A DNA stretch of 10,376 bases, taken from the NCBI GenBank assembly GCA_023427845.1, contig JAEYZX010000040.1:1-10376 (forward strand), read 5' to 3'. Made by a program: the position numbers and the translations under genes. The notes under the pieces are model-generated. The model worked only from the letters and a program-made list of their open reading frames with translations. It was not told where the DNA came from and did no database searches. Position 1 is the first letter of the stretch. Every line of letters begins with the position of its first letter. Shown here one piece after another: positions 5,834 through 10,376 of this stretch. This DNA is from Bacteroidota bacterium (GTDB lineage Bacteria > Bacteroidota > Bacteroidia > Flavobacteriales > Flavobacteriaceae).

Positions 5834-6055
5834 ATGTACTGGACATTAGAATTGGCATCGTATTTAAGCGATGCGCCGTGGCCTGCAACCAAAGACGAAC
5901 TAATTGATTACGCTATCCGGGCAGGAGCGCCTCTTGAGGTAGTCGAAAACCTTCAGTCCATCGAGGATGAAGGCGAAATTTACGAGTCAATGGAAGAGAT
6001 TTGGCCAGATTATCCAACCGACGAAGATTACCTTTGGAACGAGGATGAATATTAA
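5834..6055 (+). CDS. DUF2795 family small acidic protein
   Basis: The 73-residue protein has 21 acidic and only 2 basic residues (K20, R29). Residues about 8-55 fit the DUF2795 pattern: a short helix, the WPATKDELIDYA segment (16-27) and GAPLEVVENLQSI (31-43), which together suggest a small helical domain. The tail (56-73) is rich in Asp, Glu, Trp and Tyr. There is no signal peptide or membrane segment, so it is cytoplasmic. The function of DUF2795 is unknown. The sequence looks highly conserved in Flavobacteriia as I remember it, and the gene is commonly next to secA there; a role with SecA is a guess. It has its own consensus promoter and its own terminator, so it is transcribed alone and not as part of a secA operon. 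The start is fixed by the promoter and by the family N-terminus MYWTLELASYL. Confidence 0.88.
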   Translation: MYWTLELASYLSDAPWPATKDELIDYAIRAGAPLEVVENLQSIEDEGEIYESMEEIWPDYPTDEDYLWNEDEY

Positions 6056-6070
6056 AAATAAAACTATCTT

Positions 6071-6097
6071 AAAAGTCTCATCAGAGGCTTTTTTTTT
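6071..6097 (+). terminator. Rho-independent terminator of the DUF2795 gene
   Basis: AAAAGTCTC (6071-6079) pairs with GAGGCTTTT (6084-6092) over 9 bp with one G-T wobble and an ATCA tetraloop. The T-run covers 6089-6097. It ends only 3 nt before the secA -7 box. Confidence 0.88.
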
Positions 6098-6100
6098 ATC

Positions 6101-6108
6101 TAAATTTG
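6101..6108 (+). promoter_or_regulatory. -7 promoter element of secA
   Basis: TAAATTTG matches TAnnTTTG exactly. Transcription would begin near 6115, giving about 25 nt of leader. The -33 region falls inside the preceding terminator hairpin and has no TTG. Confidence 0.6.
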
Positions 6109-6139
6109 CACGCTTTACAACATAGAAACATTACCAACC

Positions 6140-9100
6140 ATGGGCCTTATAAACAGCATATTAAAAACCTTTGTCGGCGACAAATCCCAAAAAGATGTCA
6201 AAGCCCTGCAAGGGACATTAAATAAAACAAAATCATTCGAATCGGCACTTGCCGCTCTTTCACACGATGAATTGCGCGCCCGCACAGCCGATTTTAAAAA
6301 CCGGATAAAAGAAGCACGCGCCGAAAAAGATTCAAAAATCACCGCCCTCAAAAAGGAAGTGGAGTCCATCCAGGATATCGACAAACGAGAGGACATTTAC
6401 GTACAGATCGACGCTCTTGAAAAAGAAGCCTACGAAATTTCCGAAAAAGTCCTTAATGAAATCCTTCCCGAAGCATTCGCAGTCGTAAAAGAAACTGCAC
6501 GCCGCTTCAAGGAAAATACCGAAATTCGCGTTACTTCAACTGCAAAAGACCGCGAACTCTCGGCCACCAAGCCGTATATTACCCTCGATGGCGACACTGC
6601 AATCTGGGCAAATTCATGGAGTGCCGCCGGAAAAGAAATCACCTGGGACATGATCCATTACGATGTTCAGCTGATCGGCGGAATGGTGCTGCACTCGGGT
6701 AAAATTGCCGAAATGCAAACGGGTGAAGGTAAAACATTGGTCGCAACGCTTCCACTCTACCTCAACGCATTGACCGGAAATGGCGTGCACCTGGTAACGG
6801 TAAACGACTATCTGGCAAAACGTGACAGCTCGTGGAAAGCACCTTTGTTCGAATTCCACGGACTTACGGTTGACTGTATCGACAACCACCAGCCGAATTC
6901 CGCAGGAAGAAGAAAAGCGTACGAAGCCGACATCACCTACGGAACCAATAACGAATTCGGTTTCGATTATCTGCGCGACAACATGGCACATTCGCCAAAC
7001 GACCTGGTACAGCGAAAACACAATTATGCGATAGTCGATGAGGTCGATTCGGTATTGATCGATGACGCAAGAACGCCGTTGATCATATCGGGACCGGTTC
7101 CGCAAGGCGACCGACATGAGTTCAACGAACTCAAACCAAAAATTGAAACACTGGTTACGCTTCAACGCCAGCTTGCCAACGGCTTCCTTGCTGAAGCCAA
7201 AAAGCTTATAAAAGAAGGCAATACAAAGGACGGCGGATTCAACTTACTTCGCGCTTACCGCGCACTTCCAAAAAACAAAGCGCTGATTAAATTCCTCAGT
7301 GAGGAAGGAATCAAACAACTGCTGCAGAAAACCGAAAACCAATACATGCAGGACAACAATCGTGACATGCATATTGTTGACGAAGCATTGTATTTTGTGA
7401 TCGAGGAAAAAAACAACTCGGTTGAACTTTCCGACAACGGAATCAAATACCTTTCTTCGGATACCGATGATAATTTCTTTATCCTTCCGGATATCGGGAC
7501 CGAAATTGCGCGAATCGAAAAGCAAAATCTCGAAAAAGACATTGAAGCCGAAGAAAAAGAAAAACTGTTCCAGGATTTCTCGGTAAAAAGCGAACGGATC
7601 CATACGCTTACGCAACTTCTTAAAGCTTATACCTTATTCGAAAAAGATGTCGAATACGTAATAATGGATAACAAAATCATGATCGTCGACGAACAAACGG
7701 GACGTATCATGGAAGGTCGCCGTTACTCTGACGGACTCCACCAGGCAATCGAAGCAAAAGAAAACGTAAAGATCGAAGCCGCTACGCAAACTTTCGCAAC
7801 CGTCACGCTTCAGAATTACTTCAGGATGTACAGCAAACTTGCCGGTATGACGGGAACTGCGGTTACCGAAGCAGGCGAACTTTGGACAATCTACAAATTG
7901 GATGTTGTCGAAATTCCGACCAACAAACCTTTGGCACGAAAAGACAAAGAAGACCTTATCTATAAAACGACGCGTGAAAAATTCAACGCCGTTATTGAAG
8001 ACGTAACCGAACTTTCAAAAGCGGGACGTCCGGTATTGATTGGTACAACATCAGTCGAAATATCAGAATTGCTGAGCCGAATGTTGAAAATGCGCAACGT
8101 GCCGCACAACGTTTTGAACGCCAAAATGCACAAGCAGGAAGCACAAATCGTTGAAGAAGCCGGTAAACCTGGAGTTGTGACAATTGCAACAAACATGGCC
8201 GGACGTGGTACCGACATCAAACTGACACCTGAAGTAAAAGCCGCAGGCGGACTTGCAATCGTGGGTACCGAGCGTCATGATTCACGTCGCGTCGACCGTC
8301 AGTTGCGTGGTCGTGCAGGACGTCAGGGTGATCCGGGAAGCTCGCAATTCTATGTATCGCTTGAAGACAACCTGATGCGTTTGTTCGGATCGGAACGTGT
8401 CGCCAAAGTAATGGACAGAATGGGACTTAAAGAAGGTGAAGTGATCCAGCATTCGATGATGACCAAATCGATCGAACGCGCGCAGAAAAAAGTCGAAGAA
8501 AACAACTTTGGTGTCCGTAAACGATTGCTTGAATATGATGACGTGATGAATGCACAGCGTGAAGTTGTCTACAAACGCCGTCGTCATGCATTGCACGGGG
8601 AACGTCTTAAGGTCGATATCGCGAACATGATGTATGATACCTGCGAATTAATAACATCGCAAAACAAATCGGCAAACGATTTCAAGAATTTCGAATTTGA
8701 ACTGATCCGTTATTTCTCGATCACTTCTCCGGTGTCGGCAAACGAATTCGAGAAGATGAACGAAATGGAACTGACCGGAAAGGTCTATAAAGCCGCATTG
8801 CAGTATTATACCGAGAAAACCGAACGCAGTGCACGTGAAGCATTCCCGATCATCAAAAACGTTTTCGAACAGCAAGGCAACCAGTTTGAGCGAATCGTTG
8901 TTCCATTTACCGACGGAGTCAAAACACTTAATGTTGTAACCGATCTTAAAAAAGCATACGAGACCGAAGCAGCACAATTGATTGCCGATTTCGAAAAGAA
9001 CATCACGCTTGCAATCGTTGACGAAGCATGGAAAAAACACCTTCGCAAAATGGACGAATTGAAGCAGTCGGTCCAGCTTGCCGTTCACGAGCAAAAAGAC

Positions 9101-9493
9101 CCGTTGCTGATCTACAAATTCGAAGCATTCAAATTGTTTTCTTCAATGCTGAACGGCGTCAATAAAGAAGTGATTTCGTTCCTTTTCAAAGGCGACCTTC
9201 CACAACAGAACACGCAGCAGATCCAGGAAGCACGCGAAGTAAAGCCAAAGGAAAATTATAAAACATCGAAAGATGAAATTCCGAACAGCGACCAGGCGGC
9301 CGCACAAAATCGTGAAGCGGCACAAACACAGCCAAGACAGGTAACCGAAACCATCGTCCGCGAGATGCCCAAGATCAGCCGTAACGAAAATGTCACGATC
9401 AAAAACGTGATGACCGGCAAGACCGAAACGATGAAATACAAAAAAGCGGAAGCCTTCCTTGCAAAAGGCGAATGGGTACTTGTTAACGAGTAA
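6140..9493 (+). CDS. secA: Preprotein translocase ATPase SecA (Bacteroidota form)
   Basis: SecA is the cytoplasmic and membrane-associated motor that drives secretory precursors through SecYEG. At 1117 residues it is about 215 longer than E. coli SecA. Walker A is MQTGEGKT (192-199), Walker B VDEVDS (299-304), with TYGTNNEFGFDYLRDNM (267-282) and GTDIKL (690-695) also conserved. RQLRGRAGRQGD (720-731) is the motif-VI arginine region, and the helical scaffold and two-helix finger lie roughly at 745-1020. The extra length is a charged helical insert at about 57-105 and a long insert near 325-505 around the preprotein cross-linking domain. The C-terminus has no CxCxSGxxxxxCHG zinc motif; instead a Gln/Ala-rich linker (about 1021-1075) leads to KISRNENVTIKNVMTGKTET and a lysine-rich end (1078-1117). 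The whole protein contains only two cysteines (C246, C835). The gene is monocistronic, with its own -7 box. Confidence 0.98.
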   Translation: MGLINSILKTFVGDKSQKDVKALQGTLNKTKSFESALAALSHDELRARTADFKNRIKEARAEKDSKITALKKEVESIQDIDKREDIYVQIDALEKEAYEISEKVLNEILPEAFAVVKETARRFKENTEIRVTSTAKDRELSATKPYITLDGDTAIWANSWSAAGKEITWDMIHYDVQLIGGMVLHSGKIAEMQTGEGKTLVATLPLYLNALTGNGVHLVTVNDYLAKRDSSWKAPLFEFHGLTVDCIDNHQPNSAGRRKAYEADITYGTNNEFGFDYLRDNMAHSPNDLVQRKHNYAIVDEVDSVLIDDARTPLIISGPVPQGDRHEFNELKPKIETLVTLQRQLANGFLAEAKKLIKEGNTKDGGFNLLRAYRALPKNKALIKFLSEEGIKQLLQKTENQYMQDNNRDMHIVDEALYFVIEEKNNSVELSDNGIKYLSSDTDDNFFILPDIGTEIARIEKQNLEKDIEAEEKEKLFQDFSVKSERIHTLTQLLKAYTLFEKDVEYVIMDNKIMIVDEQTGRIMEGRRYSDGLHQAIEAKENVKIEAATQTFATVTLQNYFRMYSKLAGMTGTAVTEAGELWTIYKLDVVEIPTNKPLARKDKEDLIYKTTREKFNAVIEDVTELSKAGRPVLIGTTSVEISELLSRMLKMRNVPHNVLNAKMHKQEAQIVEEAGKPGVVTIATNMAGRGTDIKLTPEVKAAGGLAIVGTERHDSRRVDRQLRGRAGRQGDPGSSQFYVSLEDNLMRLFGSERVAKVMDRMGLKEGEVIQHSMMTKSIERAQKKVEENNFGVRKRLLEYDDVMNAQREVVYKRRRHALHGERLKVDIANMMYDTCELITSQNKSANDFKNFEFELIRYFSITSPVSANEFEKMNEMELTGKVYKAALQYYTEKTERSAREAFPIIKNVFEQQGNQFERIVVPFTDGVKTLNVVTDLKKAYETEAAQLIADFEKNITLAIVDEAWKKHLRKMDELKQSVQLAVHEQKDPLLIYKFEAFKLFSSMLNGVNKEVISFLFKGDLPQQNTQQIQEAREVKPKENYKTSKDEIPNSDQAAAQNREAAQTQPRQVTETIVREMPKISRNENVTIKNVMTGKTETMKYKKAEAFLAKGEWVLVNE

Positions 9494-9540
9494 GCATTAA
9501 TCCTCGCTCGTCGGTACGCGCAGCAATTAAATCATTTTTA

Positions 9541-9598
9541 GCCACGAAAACTCTATTTTATCACCTTTTAAATAGTGCATTCGTGGCCAATGTTTTTT
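9541..9598 (+). terminator. Hairpin behind secA, probable terminator
   Basis: GCCACGAA (9541-9548) pairs with TTCGTGGC (9580-9587), and inside it CTATTT (9553-9558) pairs with AAATAG (9570-9575), the two stems separated by a 4x4 internal loop. Six T follow at 9593-9598, five bases after the stem, so termination would be less than ideal. GCCACGAA...TTCGTGGC hairpins are frequent between genes in Flavobacteriia from memory, so this may be a repeat copy used as terminator. Confidence 0.6.
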
Positions 9599-9612
9599 CA
9601 ATGAAATTTAAT

Positions 9613-9620
9613 TACATTTA
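9613..9620 (+). promoter_or_regulatory. Possible -7 element of the Lys-rich microprotein gene
   Basis: TACATTTA matches TAnnTTTG at seven of eight positions, and transcription would start near 9627, 38 nt before the ATG. No TTG stands at the -33 distance. Confidence 0.3.
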
Positions 9621-9664
9621 CTGCAATTGCCGATACGTAATTACTAACCAATAAACCGAAGATT

Positions 9665-9775
9665 ATGGCAAAAAGTCACGATGCTAAGAAAACGGTCAAA
9701 AAGGAACCGCTGAAGACCGCCAAGGAAAAAAAAGAAGAAAAAAGAGCTAAGAAAAATAACCCAAAACGGGATTAA
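9665..9775 (+). CDS. 36-residue lysine-rich microprotein
   Basis: The ATG at 9665 opens a 36-codon frame ending in TAA at 9773-9775, beginning MAKSHDAKKTVKKEPLKTAK and ending NPKRD. It has 13 Lys and 2 Arg against 4 Glu and 2 Asp (net about +9). There is no hydrophobic segment, so it should be cytoplasmic and largely unstructured, possibly binding nucleic acid or ribosomes. Support for a real gene: a possible upstream -7 box, a strong hairpin terminator five bases beyond the stop, and resemblance to short MAK...KKTVKKEPLKT proteins that I recall from Flavobacteriaceae. The function is unknown. It lies between secA and a convergent outer-membrane protein gene. Confidence 0.7.
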   Translation: MAKSHDAKKTVKKEPLKTAKEKKEEKRAKKNNPKRD

Positions 9776-9779
9776 ATCA

Positions 9780-9807
9780 GAAAACCACCGCAAAAACGGT
9801 GGTTTTC
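9780..9807. terminator. Bidirectional rho-independent terminator
   Basis: GAAAACCACCG (9780-9790) and CGGTGGTTTTC (9797-9807) form a perfect 11-bp stem with a CAAAAA loop. The stem has A on one side and T on the other, so it can end transcription from the microprotein gene (plus) and from the convergent outer-membrane protein gene (minus). T-rich sequence follows on the plus strand (CCTTTTC), and a run of eight A at 9814-9821 precedes it on the other side. Confidence 0.85.
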
Positions 9808-9834
9808 CTTTTCAAAAAAAACTAAAACAAAATA

Positions 9835-10311
9835 CTAAAATTTATATCCCACTCCAATAAAGAGCCCGCTGATTTTTACATCGCCAAAACCAATCGAATA
9901 TCTCGCCGATGCATCGATGTCTTCGGTGATAGCGTAACCAACAGCAACGTCAACATTCACTTTAAATTCATCTTCCTCGGCGTCAAGCAGGTAGTTTATG
10001 CTCGGCCCGGCCATTGCGCTGAAATCTTCCGCAAATGTGAATTTCCCCAAAACCGGGACATTGATCATGTTGAAATCCTTGATCCCAACATAAAGCACTT
10101 CAGGCTGGATCGCGAAGGTCTCGTTCACGCCAATTTCGGCAAACGCTCCTACAAAAAATCCGGTTTCGTTTCCTGTGACTTCACCAAGGGGACCTAAATC
10201 GACTGTCATGCTGGCAATATCGACGCCCGCCTTTACACCAAAGCGCGTTTCCTGTGCATCTGCACAAAAAGTTCCTGCAACCAAAAAAGCTGAAAGTAAT
10301 AGTTTTTTCAT
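9835..10311 (-). CDS. Outer-membrane beta-barrel protein
   Basis: The 158-residue protein has a signal peptide (1-20, cleavage expected after CADAQ), followed by alternating hydrophobic/polar strands typical of a small eight-stranded outer-membrane barrel (OMP_b-brl, PorT-like). FAIQPEVLYVGIKDFNMINVPVLGKF (start at residue 66) has the strand-turn-strand pattern common in this family in Bacteroidota, with the IQPEVLY and VPVLGKF cores. It ends in GVGYKF, with the C-terminal aromatic residue used in barrel assembly. The Cys in the signal peptide (C16) is not a proper lipobox because Phe precedes it. The ligand or role is unknown; these proteins are often simple barrels without a transport function assigned. 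It has its own promoter and a shared terminator. Precursor export would require SecA, encoded nearby. Confidence 0.9.
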   Translation of the reverse strand: MKKLLLSAFLVAGTFCADAQETRFGVKAGVDIASMTVDLGPLGEVTGNETGFFVGAFAEIGVNETFAIQPEVLYVGIKDFNMINVPVLGKFTFAEDFSAMAGPSINYLLDAEEDEFKVNVDVAVGYAITEDIDASARYSIGFGDVKISGLFIGVGYKF

Positions 10312-10339
10312 TTTTGTTCTATTAATTATTTATAATAGC

Positions 10340-10370
10340 CAAAAATAGATTGAAGGCATGGCGGCCACAA
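10340..10370 (-). promoter_or_regulatory. Promoter of the beta-barrel gene
   Basis: On the minus strand TTG (10368-10370), 20 nt, TATTTTTG (10340-10347): both boxes match the Bacteroidota consensus exactly. Transcription would begin near 10333, about 22 nt before the ATG. Confidence 0.7.
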
Positions 10371-10376
10371 TACGGC

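Noticed and set aside
6614..7165. 183-residue open frame on the minus strand inside secA
   Set aside because: It is a shadow of secA: the plus frame has all SecA motifs, and the minus product has no recognisable domain and an unusual composition.
8648..9094. 148-residue open frame on the minus strand inside secA
   Set aside because: Cysteine- and phenylalanine-rich shadow translation of the secA reading frame, with no promoter or family match.
1..10376. Defence island, prophage or mobile element
   Set aside because: No integrase, transposase, toxin-antitoxin, nuclease or phage gene is present; the genes are housekeeping and envelope functions with uniform style.

Overview
The window looks like ordinary chromosome from a member of the Flavobacteriaceae, most likely Flavobacterium or a close relative. 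The evidence is promoter elements of the Bacteroidota type (TTG, 19-21 nt, TAnnTTTG) in front of several genes, absence of clear Shine-Dalgarno sequences, a lipoprotein with a Bacteroidota-style acidic export signal after the lipobox cysteine, a 1117-residue SecA of the Bacteroidota form, and two intergenic repeat types that I associate with Flavobacterium genomes. Species cannot be fixed from this sequence. No phage, transposon, CRISPR, tRNA or rRNA is visible.

Layout, left to right. Positions 1-115 hold a repeat-like structured element with a perfect 20-bp palindrome. It is followed by a GTG-started ABC-F ATPase of the Uup type (189-2051). A 227-bp gap (2052-2278) carries three tandem 14-bp near-palindromic repeats. 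Then comes a class I SAM-dependent methyltransferase (2279-3073), whose stop overlaps the stop of a convergent 83-residue basic protein with a Rho-N/SAP-like C-terminus (3070-3321, minus). Upstream of that, on the same strand, lie a terminator and a surface-type lipoprotein with coiled-coil and repeated W-x-E-I segments (3455-4114, minus). After a divergent AT-rich gap, a LolD/MacB-type ABC ATPase (4321-5025) is joined by a TAATG overlap to a PduO-type cob(I)alamin adenosyltransferase (5025-5597). A 236-bp gap holds a 12-bp inverted repeat and a near-consensus promoter for a very acidic 73-residue DUF2795 protein (5834-6055). A tight terminator/promoter junction leads to secA (6140-9493). Behind secA are a large hairpin, a 36-residue lysine-rich microprotein (9665-9775), a bidirectional terminator, and a minus-strand outer-membrane beta-barrel protein (9835-10311) with a good promoter.

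The genes do not form a single pathway. SecA drives export of secretory precursors, which would include the lipoprotein and the beta-barrel protein here. The adenosyltransferase makes coenzyme B12 and is co-translated with an orphan transporter ATPase that has no permease in the window. Uup-type ABC-F proteins act on ribosomes or DNA-associated processes. I see no evidence of a new defence or mobile system. The items most worth a second look are the two intergenic repeat families, the 12-bp inverted repeat with duplicated flank, the coupled ATPase/adenosyltransferase pair, the zinc-less SecA tail, and the three small conserved-looking proteins (DUF2795, Rho-N, Lys-rich).
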